64,000 nucleotides of DNA from Enhydrobacter aerosaccus (GTDB lineage: Bacteria; Pseudomonadota; Alphaproteobacteria; Reyranellales; Reyranellaceae), in assembly GCF_900167455.1 (NCBI RefSeq), contig NZ_FUWJ01000005.1, forward strand, positions 124,001 through 188,000, in the 5' to 3' direction. A model generated the notes under the pieces. That model had not been told where the DNA came from. It saw nothing but the letters and a program-made list of their open reading frames with translations, and searched no databases. The position numbers and the translations under genes are program-made. Shown here one piece after another: positions 53,167-61,928 of this stretch (positions are counted from its first letter, which is position 1; every line of letters starts with the position of its first letter).

Positions 53167-54633
53167 CTATTCCACACCACCTCGTTCGCGGATCAGCGCG
53201 GCGATCTCGGGGCGGCCGAAATAGGTCGCCCAGCCCAGCGCCGTCGCCTTGAACTTGTCGTCGCGGACATTGGGGTCGGCACCGGCGTCGAGCAGAAGAC
53301 GCGCCAGATCGATCGCACCGCTCTCGACGGTCATGTGCAAGGCCGTGTGGTTGCAGCCCCACATCGGCCGCTTGGCGCTCACGGCAACACCGTGGGCGAT
53401 CAGCCATCGAATGGCGGTCAGGTTCCTCTTGTTGACCGCAAGATGCAGCGCGATCGTATCGCGCCCCTCCGGCCCGATGCGCGCGGGGTCGTCGCGCAGC
53501 ATGGCTTCCGCCGCCGCGTAACGTCCCAGGTTCACCGCGGTCAGGAAATCGAGCTTCGCGCCGGCATTCAGCAGAAGATCGATCACCGCCGCATCGGCAT
53601 TCTCCAGCGAGGCGGTCGTCACCGGCGTGGCACCCGCCGCATCGATGGCATTCGGATCGGCACCGAGTTCGAGCAGGAGGCGCACCATCCTCACCCTGTT
53701 CTTGGCGGCGGCATGGTGCAGGACCGTCCGGCGATGCTGGTTGCGCGTCATGCGCGCCACCAGCAGGTCCGGCCGGCGGGCGATCATCACCCGGACGTCG
53801 TCGACGCGATCGAGGGCAATCGCGCTCCAGAGGGTCAAGGTCGCGCCATGGGCCAGCAGATACTCGGCCACATCCTCGCGCACCCGCGCAAAGCAGGTCG
53901 CCCAGCCCAGCACGCCAATCCCGTAATCGTCGCCCTTGCCCTCGACATCGGCGCCCGCCTCGACCAGCAGCCGAATGGTCTCCAGGTCGCCATGGACCAC
54001 GGCGAAATGCAGCGGCGTCGCATTGTCCGGGAAATCCCGAGGATCGAGATCGGCGCCGCGCTCGATCAACAGCCGGATTGCCTCATGCCGGTTGCGCAGG
54101 GCGGCCAGATGCAGCGCCGTGGCCTTCTTGAGGCCGCCGCCCATCGCGTCAATCAGCTCGGGATGGGCATCGAGATGGGCGCGGAGTTCGGCGACATTGC
54201 CGTCCTGCGCCGCGCTGAGGATGGCACGCACCTCCCGCCCCTCCGATTCCGGGCGGCCCACCCTCTCCCAGAGCGTCCGGGTCAATATCTCGATCGCGTC
54301 GTGGCCATGCTCCTTGGCGATCTGCATCACCGTACGGCCATCGCTGTCCGGCGTCGCCGGATCGAAGCCGGCGGCGAAAGCGCGCCGCACAGCCTCGACA
54401 TCGCCTGCTTGCGCGGCATCGAACACGCGCCGGCTTTCCCGATCGGTGGCGGCAATGCCGTCGACATGCGCCTTCAGGGCGCGCCAGCTCGCGAAGCCAT
54501 AGGCACGTGCGAGGGCAAGCTGGGCCTCGTGGAGGCGTGCAGTCGGACTTTTGACCCGCAGCTCGGCAAGCTGTTGCTTGGCGGTTTTCTTGAGCCAAAG
54601 GATGTTGGCTTTGGCAGGCAGGACCTGCGGCAT
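53167..54633 (-). CDS. Ankyrin-repeat protein
   Basis: A 488-residue protein built mainly of ankyrin repeats. An N-terminal basic helical part (about 1-60, LPAKANILWLKKTAKQQLAE) is followed by repeated units such as KATALHLAALRNRHEAIRLL, ATPLHFAVVHGDLETIRLLV, RTVLHHAAAKNRVRMVRLLL and HTALHMTVESGAIDLARLLL. At least eight repeats can be counted, some degenerate. It has no signal peptide, so protein-protein binding in the cytoplasm is expected, with unknown partners. The start ATG 54633 has AAGAAGG upstream, but that site lies within a hairpin arm (54640-54688), so translation may be controlled. Confidence 0.9.
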   Translation of the reverse strand: MPQVLPAKANILWLKKTAKQQLAELRVKSPTARLHEAQLALARAYGFASWRALKAHVDGIAATDRESRRVFDAAQAGDVEAVRRAFAAGFDPATPDSDGRTVMQIAKEHGHDAIEILTRTLWERVGRPESEGREVRAILSAAQDGNVAELRAHLDAHPELIDAMGGGLKKATALHLAALRNRHEAIRLLIERGADLDPRDFPDNATPLHFAVVHGDLETIRLLVEAGADVEGKGDDYGIGVLGWATCFARVREDVAEYLLAHGATLTLWSAIALDRVDDVRVMIARRPDLLVARMTRNQHRRTVLHHAAAKNRVRMVRLLLELGADPNAIDAAGATPVTTASLENADAAVIDLLLNAGAKLDFLTAVNLGRYAAAEAMLRDDPARIGPEGRDTIALHLAVNKRNLTAIRWLIAHGVAVSAKRPMWGCNHTALHMTVESGAIDLARLLLDAGADPNVRDDKFKATALGWATYFGRPEIAALIRERGGVE

Positions 54634-54639
54634 GGCAAA

Positions 54640-54688
54640 CCTTCTTTCTTCGCGCCCGGCGACCGCAACTCTCGGGCAAGAAAGAAGG
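54640..54688 (-). promoter_or_regulatory. 5' leader hairpin masking the ribosome binding site of the ankyrin gene
   Basis: On the transcript, CCTTCTTTCTT (from 54688 leftward to 54678, read as its complement) can pair fully with AAGAAAGAAGG (54650 to 54640), and GCCCG pairs with CGGGC just inside. The second arm contains the purine-rich ribosome site and ends seven bases before the ATG. The stem of 11 plus about 5 pairs would hide the site. It could act as an RNA thermometer or as the off state of a regulator. Confidence 0.6.
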
Positions 54689-54723
54689 AGGATGTCAGCG
54701 TGACGCTGGAGGCGGGTTCAACC

Positions 54724-54771
54724 CTTTACGCGGTCCGTCGGTCGCCTTCTCGACCGGCGGCAAGTGTAAAG
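54724..54771 (-). terminator. Stem-loop after the serine hydrolase gene
   Basis: CTTTAC (54724-54729) pairs with GTAAAG (54766-54771), and CGGTCG (54739-54744) pairs with CGACCG (54751-54756), in the gap downstream of the leftward serine hydrolase gene. The interrupted stem could end that transcript before the ankyrin gene. There is no clear T run. Confidence 0.35.
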
Positions 54772-54822
54772 GCGGCTCGCGGCGGCCGTCAACGGACGAA
54801 CGGCAGCGTGGACGTGAATGCT

Positions 54823-55941
54823 CTACAGGGAAGCGTAGACGGCGCGCTCGAAGGTCTCGAAGGCGGCAACGGCCCGAGCATCGTAGAACGGCAGCAGCTG
54901 CGTCGCCCACACGCCCGTCACCTTCTTCACCGGATCGATCCAGTAGTAGGAATTGGCGAGGCCGGCCCAGGCGAGGCTGCCGGCCGAACGGCGCCCCGGG
55001 AAGGGTTCGGGGTTGATCATGAAGGTGAGCCCCCATTCCATGCCGTCGACGAAATCCATGTCGGCACTGCGGCCGGGGATCTGGGTCTTGAGCGGCCGGC
55101 AGCGCACCTCGCCCATGGCGTTCTTCGACATCGACGCCACCGTCTCCGGCTTCAGCACCTGCACGCCGTCGAGCGCGCCCTGCCCCAGGATCATGCGCAC
55201 GAACCGGAGATAATCGCCGACAGTCGAGTAGAGCGCGCCACCGCCCATGAAGACTTCCGGCTCCTGATTCAGTTCGTGGTCGGTGGCCACGAAGCCGTCG
55301 GTTTCGGCCCGCACATGCACCGCCGCCTTGCGTGGCCGCTGCGTGGCACCGATCCTGAAGCCGGTATCGACCATGCCGAGCGGCTCGAACAGGTTCTCCC
55401 GCAGGTACTGGTCGAGCCGGACACCACTTGCCGCCTCGACCATAAGACCGGCCCAGTCGATGCCGGTGCTGTATTCCCACTGCTCGCCGGGATCGAACAG
55501 CAGCGGTGTTTCCAGGACCGCCCGCGTTCCCGGTTTGGGGACGCCCTTGAGCTGGACATAGCGATAGATGTCGGCGTTCCAGGTGTCGTAGCCCAGTCCC
55601 GCCGTATGCGTCAGCAGATGCCGTAGCGTGATCGGCCGCTTCGGCAGGCGCGTGTGCACCGTGCCATCGGCATCGATGCCCACCAGCACCTCCTTGGCGC
55701 CGATCTCCGGCACCAGATCCGCCGCCTGCGCATCGAGCGAGAGCTTGCCGCGCTCGACGAGCTGCAGGGCGGCCGCTCCCGTCACCGCCTTGGTCATCGA
55801 CGCGATCCAGATCACGCTGTCGGGCTTCAGGACCCCTTCGGCACCCTGGAAGATCACGCCGCCATCCGTTGCCGCCGCCGCGACCACGCCGGGTACATCG
55901 CCCGCGCGTACGGCGTCCTTCAGGGTATTGCCGATGTCCAT
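54823..55941 (-). CDS. Serine hydrolase of the class C beta-lactamase family
   Basis: A 372-residue member of the beta-lactamase/penicillin-binding-protein-like esterases. The active-site motif is Ser48-Met-Thr-Lys51 (WIASMTKAVTGAAAL), the second motif is Tyr-Ser in EQWEYSTGIDWAG, and LRHLLTHTAGLGYD is the family landmark. The expected third motif near the C-terminus is replaced by the SLAWAGLANSYYWIDP region. No signal peptide is seen, so an esterase-like role in the cytoplasm is more likely than antibiotic resistance. ATG 55941 follows GAGGGG; an ATG four codons earlier is possible. Confidence 0.88.
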   Translation of the reverse strand: MDIGNTLKDAVRAGDVPGVVAAAATDGGVIFQGAEGVLKPDSVIWIASMTKAVTGAAALQLVERGKLSLDAQAADLVPEIGAKEVLVGIDADGTVHTRLPKRPITLRHLLTHTAGLGYDTWNADIYRYVQLKGVPKPGTRAVLETPLLFDPGEQWEYSTGIDWAGLMVEAASGVRLDQYLRENLFEPLGMVDTGFRIGATQRPRKAAVHVRAETDGFVATDHELNQEPEVFMGGGALYSTVGDYLRFVRMILGQGALDGVQVLKPETVASMSKNAMGEVRCRPLKTQIPGRSADMDFVDGMEWGLTFMINPEPFPGRRSAGSLAWAGLANSYYWIDPVKKVTGVWATQLLPFYDARAVAAFETFERAVYASL

Positions 55942-56031
55942 GGTGCCCCTCAATTCATGGCCCTGAATATGGCGACATTTCCGGACCCAGCGCGAGCGAA
56001 GACTTTTCTCTCTGCGGCGCGATCGACCGAA

Positions 56032-56122
56032 GATCCCTCGGCCTGCGGCCTCGGGATGACACCATCGTCGATCCGCACGATGCGCTCCCTGATCGGTGTC
56101 ATCCCGAGCACCGCGAGGGATC
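56032..56122. repeat. Inverted-repeat element related to the dispersed hairpin family (copy C)
   Basis: GATCCCTCG (56032-56040) pairs with CGAGGGATC (56114-56122), and CTCGGGATGACACC (56050-56063) pairs with GGTGTCATCCCGAG (56095-56108). The GTCATCCCGAG core is shared with the elements at 42.6 and 60.1 kb. It lies between the serine hydrolase start and the helicase gene's end. Confidence 0.7.
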
Positions 56123-56150
56123 CCTTGCCGTGTCGATCATGGAGACCGGT

Positions 56151-58640
56151 CTATGTCAGCCGCGTCGCCTCATCGATCAGTTCCTGCGCCGCGATATCCA
56201 GCAGTTCGTCCTCGGCGGTGCCGTCCAGTACACGCTCCTTGCCGATCTCCAGCAGCACCGGCACGGCGAGCGGCGAGATGCGGTCGAGGCGACGGTAGTC
56301 GATGCGGCCCTTGGCGCGCCGCAGGAGATCACCCAGCCGCTTCAGGTCGGCGAGCTGCCAAGCGGCATCCTGCCGCGTCGCCCGCAGCAGGATGTGATCG
56401 GGTTCGTGCTTGCGCAGGGCGTCATAGATCAGGTCCGAACTGAACGTGACCTGCCGGCGCGACTTCTCCTCGCCGGGAAAACGCCGCTCGATCAGGCCGG
56501 CGATCACCGCCACGTTGCGGAACGAGCGCCGCAGCATGGTCGATTCGTCCATCCACGCCTCGAGATCGTCGCCCAGCATGTCCTCATCGAAAAGCTGGTC
56601 GATCTGCGCCTTGGTCGACGGCCGCAATCCCCACAGGCCGAGCACGTAGTCGGTGGCGACGAAGCCCAGCGGCTTCAGTCCCAGGCGCTCCATGCGCCGC
56701 GTCAGCAGCATGCCGAGCGTCTGGTGCGCGTTGCGGCCCTCGAAGCAGTAGGCGACGATGAACTGCTTGGAGCCGCGCGGGAAACCTTCGACGAGAAGGC
56801 TGTGGCTGTTGGGCAGGGTCGAGCGCCAGCGCTGGATATCGAGCCATTGCCGCACCTCCGGCGGCAACTTGGGATGCCGCGACGGATCCTGCAGGATGCC
56901 ACGCACCCGATCGGCCAGGAAGGTCGAGAGCGGCAGCCGGCCACCCCCATAGGCGGGCACCTTGGGGTCGCCCATCGTCGCGAGCGAACACAGCGCCACC
57001 AGTTCCTTGACGCCTTCGAAGCGCAGCAGGCGGCCCGCGAAGACGAAGGTGTCGCCCGGCACCAGGGCCTGGATGAAGGATTCCTCCACCTCACCCAGCA
57101 TCGGTCCGCGCCGCAGCTTCACCTTGAGCAAGGGCAGCTCGACGATGGTGCCGACATTCATGCGGAACTGCCGCGCGATCAGGGGCGAGGACAGCATCCA
57201 GCGCCCGTCCGGCAGCTGCTTCAGACGATGCCAGCGGTCGTAGGCCGCCAGCGCGTAGCCGCCGGTAGCCACGAAATCGAAGGTATCGTCGAAGTCCTTG
57301 CGCGGCAGGTCGCGATAGGGCTGCGCGCGGCGGACCTCGTGGAAGAAGGCCTCGCGATCGATCGGCTGAGCGCAGGCGGTGCCGACGATGTGCTGGGCCA
57401 GCACGTCGAGGCAGGCCGGCCGCGGCGGGTCGCCGTCGAGCTCGCGCGCCTCGATCGCCTCCAGCGCCGCCAGCGATTCCAGCACCTCGAAGCGATTGGC
57501 GGGTGCGATCATGGCGCGGCTGGGTTCGTCCAGGCGGTGGTTGGCGCGCCCAATCCGCTGCATCAGGCGACTCACGCCCTTGGGCGCGCCCATCTGGATG
57601 ACGAGATCGACATCGCCCCAGTCGATGCCGAGATCGAGCGAGGATGTCGCCACGACCGCGCGCAGCTTGCCAGCGGCCATCGCCGCCTCGACCTTGCGCC
57701 GTTGCTCGACCGCCAGCGAACCGTGATGCAGGCCGATCGCGAGATTGTCGTCGTTGAGGCGCCATAGCCGGTCGAAGGTAAGTTCGGCCTGCGCCCGGGT
57801 GTTGACGAAGATGATCGAGGTCTTGTGCTGGCGGATGATGTTGTAGACCTCGGGCACCGCATGCTGGCCCATGTGGCCGCCCCACGGCAGGCGCTCGTGG
57901 GCATCGATGATCGAGACATTGGGCGGCGCGCCGGGATCGCCGAGGACGATCTCGACCATATCAGCCTCACGCAGCCGCAGGTAATCGCTGAGCTGCGGCG
58001 GATCGGCCACCGTCGCCGACAGGCCGACGAACCGCGTCTTCGGTGCCAGGGCCGCCAGCCGCGCCAGGCACAGCGCCAGGTGGTGACCGCGCTTCGAGGT
58101 CGCGAAAGTGTGCAGCTCGTCGATGATGACGCAGCGCAGGCTGGCGAAGAACTTCTCGGTATCCGGATAGGACAGCAGCAGCGCCAGCGACTCCGGTGTC
58201 GTCATCAACAGGTCCGGCGGCCGTTCGCGCTGGCGCAGGCGCCGGCTCTGCGGCGTGTCGCCGGTGCGGCTTTCGGCCCGCACGGGAAGCTGCATTTCGC
58301 TGATCGGCGCCTCGAGATTGCGCCGGATGTCGGTGGCCAGGGCCTTGAGCGGCGAGATGTAGAGCGTATGCAGCTCGCCCTTGCCCTTGGCATGGGCGAG
58401 ATCCTTTCCAGCTCGTCGCCGCTCGCTCAGCTCGATCAGGGACGGCAGGAATCCGGCCAGCGTCTTGCCGCCACCGGTGGGGGCGATCAGCAGCGCGCTC
58501 TTTCCTGCCTCCGCCAGCGCGATGAGTTCGAGCTGATGCCGGCGCGGCGTCCAGCCCCGGCTTTCGAACCAGCGCGCGAACAGGTCGGGAAGGACGCGAT
58601 CCGCCGTATCGGGCCTGCTCAAGGGGGAGATAAGCGTCAT
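56151..58640 (-). CDS. Ligase-associated DNA damage response DEXH-box helicase
   Basis: An 829-residue superfamily 2 helicase of the Lhr-like group that accompanies an ATP-dependent DNA ligase in many proteobacteria. Walker A is IAPTGGGKTLAGFLPSL (residues about 52-68). The DEXH motif is VIIDELHTFATSKRGHH, motif III is FVGLSATVADP, and motifs V and VI lie in LDLGIDWGDVDLVIQMGAP and RLMQRIGRANHR. A winged-helix and an extended C-terminal region follow. It would unwind damaged DNA. The gene is divergent from the MBL exonuclease across 357 bases. A PdeM-type endonuclease gene, often next to it, is not present here. Confidence 0.93.
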   Translation of the reverse strand: MTLISPLSRPDTADRVLPDLFARWFESRGWTPRRHQLELIALAEAGKSALLIAPTGGGKTLAGFLPSLIELSERRRAGKDLAHAKGKGELHTLYISPLKALATDIRRNLEAPISEMQLPVRAESRTGDTPQSRRLRQRERPPDLLMTTPESLALLLSYPDTEKFFASLRCVIIDELHTFATSKRGHHLALCLARLAALAPKTRFVGLSATVADPPQLSDYLRLREADMVEIVLGDPGAPPNVSIIDAHERLPWGGHMGQHAVPEVYNIIRQHKTSIIFVNTRAQAELTFDRLWRLNDDNLAIGLHHGSLAVEQRRKVEAAMAAGKLRAVVATSSLDLGIDWGDVDLVIQMGAPKGVSRLMQRIGRANHRLDEPSRAMIAPANRFEVLESLAALEAIEARELDGDPPRPACLDVLAQHIVGTACAQPIDREAFFHEVRRAQPYRDLPRKDFDDTFDFVATGGYALAAYDRWHRLKQLPDGRWMLSSPLIARQFRMNVGTIVELPLLKVKLRRGPMLGEVEESFIQALVPGDTFVFAGRLLRFEGVKELVALCSLATMGDPKVPAYGGGRLPLSTFLADRVRGILQDPSRHPKLPPEVRQWLDIQRWRSTLPNSHSLLVEGFPRGSKQFIVAYCFEGRNAHQTLGMLLTRRMERLGLKPLGFVATDYVLGLWGLRPSTKAQIDQLFDEDMLGDDLEAWMDESTMLRRSFRNVAVIAGLIERRFPGEEKSRRQVTFSSDLIYDALRKHEPDHILLRATRQDAAWQLADLKRLGDLLRRAKGRIDYRRLDRISPLAVPVLLEIGKERVLDGTAEDELLDIAAQELIDEATRLT

Positions 58641-58997
58641 GCCTTGTTCGTCGCCGCTCCGGCGCTACGTACTTCCTCGGCGACGGCGAAGGCCGTGCCC
58701 GTAATGATGACAATACCTATATGAGGTTGGCACGGGTCCAATCCTACCGCGACCGACGCGACCGCCGGCGCATTTGACGACCGGAATCGTCAGTTGGGTA
58801 CGGTCGGGCTTACGCTGGCGGCGGTTCTGCCTGGAGACATCTGTGACCAACGGCGGCTCAAATAGGAATTCTCATGCAAACGCGCCAGTTACCCGGGTGT
58901 AACGCTTAAATTTTCCATTTTTTAATGGGATCGAAGACAAAAGCCGAATGTCACTCCCCAAAATTCCTCATGTCCGGACGGGTCGGACGGAGCTGTG
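58641..58997. other. 357-base divergent region between helicase and exonuclease genes
   Basis: No established gene is seen. It contains the second copy of the 18-base repeat (58774-58791) and, about 60 bases later, a short frame beginning with GTG (58842) after GGAG that encodes 19 residues only. An AT-rich stretch, TTTTCCATTTTTTAATGG (about 58912-58929), lies between these and the exonuclease start and may hold its promoter. I find no LexA-type GTTC-N7-GTTC in this gap. Confidence 0.5.
58774..58791 (+). repeat. 18-base repeat TTGACGACCGGAATCGTC (copy 2)
   Basis: This copy is identical to 44480-44497, and both copies are followed at the same spacing by GGGCTTA. It lies 224 bases ahead of the exonuclease gene, with no long gene directly after it, only a 19-codon frame. 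The shared inverted repeat GACGA-CCGGAA-TCGTC supports an operator or a promoter element. Confidence 0.5.
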
Positions 58998-60008
58998 ATG
59001 AATCCCCGGTCCTGGCTCTATCCGACGCCGCGCGGGCTCTATTGCGCGCCGGGCGATTTCTATGTCGACCCCGCCGTCGCGGTCCCACGCGGCGTGATCA
59101 CGCATGGTCATGGCGACCATGCGCGGCCCGGCCATCGCTCGGTCCTGGCCACGCCCGAGACGTTGGCCATCATGCGGGCGCGCTTTCAGGACATGCCGGA
59201 TACCCAGCAGCAGGCGCTGAAATACGGCGATGGCGTGAAGATCGGCGATGTCGACGTGAGCCTCGTGCCGGCCGGCCACATTCTCGGCTCGGCCCAGGTC
59301 GTGCTCGAATACAAGGGCCAGCGCATCGTCATATCGGGCGATTTCAAGCGCCGGCCCGACCCGACATGCGCGCCGTTCGAGCCCGTCCCCTGTGACGTCT
59401 TCATCACGGAAGCGACCTTCGCGCTGCCGGTGTTCCATCACCCTTCGGATGCTGGCGAGATTGGCAAGCTGCTGCGCTCTCTGCAGACCTTTCCCGAGCG
59501 CACGCATCTGGTGGGCGTCTATGCCTTGGGCAAATGCCAGCGGGTCATCAAGCTGCTGCGCGCCGCCGGGTACGACAAGCGGATCTGGCTGCATGGTGGC
59601 CTCGCCAACCTGTGCACGCTCTATCAGCAGCACGGCATCGAGTTCGGTGACATCGCCCTGGTGTCGGACGCCATCCTCGAAACCTTCAAAGGCGCCATCG
59701 TCCTTTGCCCACCCTCGGCGATCGCCGACCGCTGGTCGCGCCGCTTCTTCGATCCCATGCCGGCCATGGCCTCGGGCTGGATGAGCGTGCGCGCACGCGC
59801 CCGCCAGCGTGGCGCGGAACTGCCGCTGATCATCTCCGACCACGCCGACTGGAGCGAACTCAAGCAGACGCTGTCCGATGTCGGGGCGCCAAAGGTCTGG
59901 GTGACCCACGGTCGCGAGGAGGCTCTTGTCCATTACGCGCGCTCGATCGGCATCGACGCCGAGGCCCTCCACGTGGCCGGTCGGGACGAGGAAGAGGGCG
60001 AAGGCTGA
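58998..60008 (+). CDS. Ligase-associated DNA damage response exonuclease (MBL fold, SNM1/Pso2-like)
   Basis: A 336-residue metallo-beta-lactamase/beta-CASP-type nuclease. The metal motif is VITHGHGDHARPGH (HxHxDH). Further metal-site segments are SLVPAGHILGSAQVVL and IVISGDFKRRPDP, and a late LIISDHADWSEL contains another ligand pair. This protein class pairs with an ATP-dependent ligase and helicase in DNA repair, probably of crosslinks. GGAG lies five bases before ATG 58998; the GTG three bases earlier is less well placed. The ligase gene follows after a repeat-filled gap of 339 bases. Confidence 0.93.
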   Translation: MNPRSWLYPTPRGLYCAPGDFYVDPAVAVPRGVITHGHGDHARPGHRSVLATPETLAIMRARFQDMPDTQQQALKYGDGVKIGDVDVSLVPAGHILGSAQVVLEYKGQRIVISGDFKRRPDPTCAPFEPVPCDVFITEATFALPVFHHPSDAGEIGKLLRSLQTFPERTHLVGVYALGKCQRVIKLLRAAGYDKRIWLHGGLANLCTLYQQHGIEFGDIALVSDAILETFKGAIVLCPPSAIADRWSRRFFDPMPAMASGWMSVRARARQRGAELPLIISDHADWSELKQTLSDVGAPKVWVTHGREEALVHYARSIGIDAEALHVAGRDEEEGEG

Positions 60009-60062
60009 GATGATGATCGGTCCATCGACGGTAGATTGGCTCGCGAGCGGACGCCCGTCGTT

Positions 60063-60306
60063 GCCCCCTCACCTCTCCCCCTTGCGGGTAGGGCAATTGC
60101 ATATGAAGTCGTTTCGTCATCCCGAGCGAAGCCGCCTGCAGGGCGGCGCAGTCGAGGGACCCCTTTTCCCGCTTCCATCCAGAAGTGACGGCAGAGAAAA
60201 GGTCCCTCGACTGCGCCTCGCTGCGTTCGGCTTCGCTCGGGATGACGGCAAATCTTTGTATAGGCGATTACCCTCCCCCGGTCGGGGGAGAGGTCGGGTG
60301 AGGGGG
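60063..60306. repeat. Composite repeat: hairpin element (copy B) inside an outer CT-rich inverted repeat
   Basis: The inner part (60091-60273) has ends GGGCAATTGC and GCGATTACCC resembling the 42.6-kb element, plus CGTCATCCCGAGCGAAGCC (60115-60133) and its near complement ending at 60246. An extra pair of GTCGAGGGACC-type arms lies further inside. The outer parts CCCCCTCACCTCTCCCCC (60064-60081) and GGGGGAGAGGTCGGGTGAGG (60284-60303) form another imperfect inverted repeat. It fills most of the gap between the exonuclease and ligase genes. I see no coding capacity. Confidence 0.8.
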
Positions 60307-60347
60307 TTGCGGATGCCGTACGCATCCCACGCTCCTCGCGTGCCCTG

Positions 60348-61928
60348 ATGCAGGCCTTTGCCGCACTCCTCGACTCGCTCTCCTTCCAGCCGGCGCGCAA
60401 TGCCAAGCTGCGGCTGATCGAGACCTATCTGCGGGAGACGCCCGATCCCGACCGAGGCTGGGCCCTAGCCGCGCTGACGGGTGAACTCGATTTCCCGGCC
60501 GCCAAGCCCGCCCTGCTCCGCGGTTTCGGCGAAGACAAGATCGGCCCCGAGCTGTTCCATCTCTCCTACGATTATGTCGGCGATCTGGCCGAGACGCTGG
60601 CGCTGATCTGGGAAGGCAATCCCGATGCCGGGCCGCCGCCGAGCCTGGGCGAGGTCGTGGAGACATTGCAGCGGGCCACCAAGATGCAGACGCCCGCCAT
60701 CCTCAAGCGCTGGCTCGATTCGCTCGATGCCACCGGACGCTGGGCGTTGTTGAAGCTGCTGACTGGAGCGCTGCGCGTCGGCGTATCGGCGCGGCTCGCC
60801 AAACAGGCGGTCGCGAACATCGGCAGCCAGCCGGTGTCGGAGGTCGAGGAGGTCTGGCACGGGCTAAGCGCGCCCTATCGTCCCCTGTTCGACTGGCTGC
60901 TGGCAGAAGGACCGAAGCCTCGCAGCAACATGGGCGGTGCCTTCCTCTCGCCGATGCTCGCCAATCCGATCGACCGCACCGAGCTCGACACGCTCGATCC
61001 GGGCCATTTCCGTGCCGAGTGGAAGTGGGACGGCATCCGTGTCCAGGTCGCGTCGTCCGGCGGCGTAAAGCGACTCTACAGCCGCGCCGGCGAGGACGTT
61101 TCGGGTGCCTTTCCGGACATCATCGAGGCGATCGATTTCGACGGCGTGTTCGACGGCGAGTTGCTGGTGCGTCGCGACGAAGCCATCGCGCCGTTCAACG
61201 ACCTGCAGCAGCGGCTCAACCGCAAGACGGTGACGCCCAGGATGCTCAAGGAACATCCTGCCCATGTCCGTCTCTATGACGTGCTGTGGCTGGAGGGAGA
61301 GGATCTGCGGGCCCTGCCCTTCGATGCCCGCCGTGCCCGGCTCGAAGCCTGGATGGCGGAGCGGCCGCGCGCCCGCTTCGACATCTCGCCGCTGGTCGTC
61401 TTCACCGACTGGGCGCATCTGACAGAGCTGCGCGAGGCCATGCGCCAGGACGGCATCGAAGGATTGATGCTGAAACGCGGCGACAGTCCCTATCTCGCTG
61501 GCCGCCCCAAGGGTCCGTGGTTCAAGTGGAAGCGCGATCCGATGCTGGCCGATTGCGTGATGATGTATGCGCAGCGCGGCCACGGGAAGCGTAGTTCCTT
61601 CTATTCCGACTACACGTTCGGCTGCTGGCGCGAGACCGACGAGGGCAAGCGCGAGCTTGCGCCCGTCGGCAAGGCCTATTTCGGCTTCACCGACGAGGAG
61701 CTGCGCTGGCTCGATAAATGGGTGCGCGACCACACCACGAACCGCTTCGGTCCCGTGCGCGAAGTCGAGCCGTCGCTGGTCCTGGAAGTGGCATTCGATG
61801 GCGTCGCCCGTTCCACACGCCACAAATCGGGCGTATCGCTGCGCTTTCCGCGCATAAACCGGATCCGCACCGACAAGCCGGCCGCGGAGGCCGACACCGT
61901 CGACAACCTGCTGCGCCTCGTGCCATGA
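60348..61928 (+). CDS. ATP-dependent DNA ligase, cisplatin-damage-response type
   Basis: A 526-residue ATP-dependent ligase. A helical N-terminal domain (about 1-200) precedes the adenylation domain. The lysine that becomes adenylated is Lys226 in EWKWDGIRVQ. Later nucleotidyltransferase motifs include FDGVFDGELLVR, DGIEGLMLKRGDSPY and KGPWFKWKRDP, and the OB domain ends with VSLRFPRINRIRTDK. It seals nicks in a repair set with the helicase and MBL exonuclease. Proteobacteria also have the NAD-dependent ligase for replication, so this one is accessory. Its stop overlaps the next gene's start by four bases. Confidence 0.94.
   Translation: MQAFAALLDSLSFQPARNAKLRLIETYLRETPDPDRGWALAALTGELDFPAAKPALLRGFGEDKIGPELFHLSYDYVGDLAETLALIWEGNPDAGPPPSLGEVVETLQRATKMQTPAILKRWLDSLDATGRWALLKLLTGALRVGVSARLAKQAVANIGSQPVSEVEEVWHGLSAPYRPLFDWLLAEGPKPRSNMGGAFLSPMLANPIDRTELDTLDPGHFRAEWKWDGIRVQVASSGGVKRLYSRAGEDVSGAFPDIIEAIDFDGVFDGELLVRRDEAIAPFNDLQQRLNRKTVTPRMLKEHPAHVRLYDVLWLEGEDLRALPFDARRARLEAWMAERPRARFDISPLVVFTDWAHLTELREAMRQDGIEGLMLKRGDSPYLAGRPKGPWFKWKRDPMLADCVMMYAQRGHGKRSSFYSDYTFGCWRETDEGKRELAPVGKAYFGFTDEELRWLDKWVRDHTTNRFGPVREVEPSLVLEVAFDGVARSTRHKSGVSLRFPRINRIRTDKPAAEADTVDNLLRLVP

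Noticed and set aside
53113-55626. A rightward open frame of about 840 codons opposite the ankyrin and serine hydrolase genes
   Set aside because: Both opposite-strand genes have clear domains and ribosome sites; the long frame has neither.
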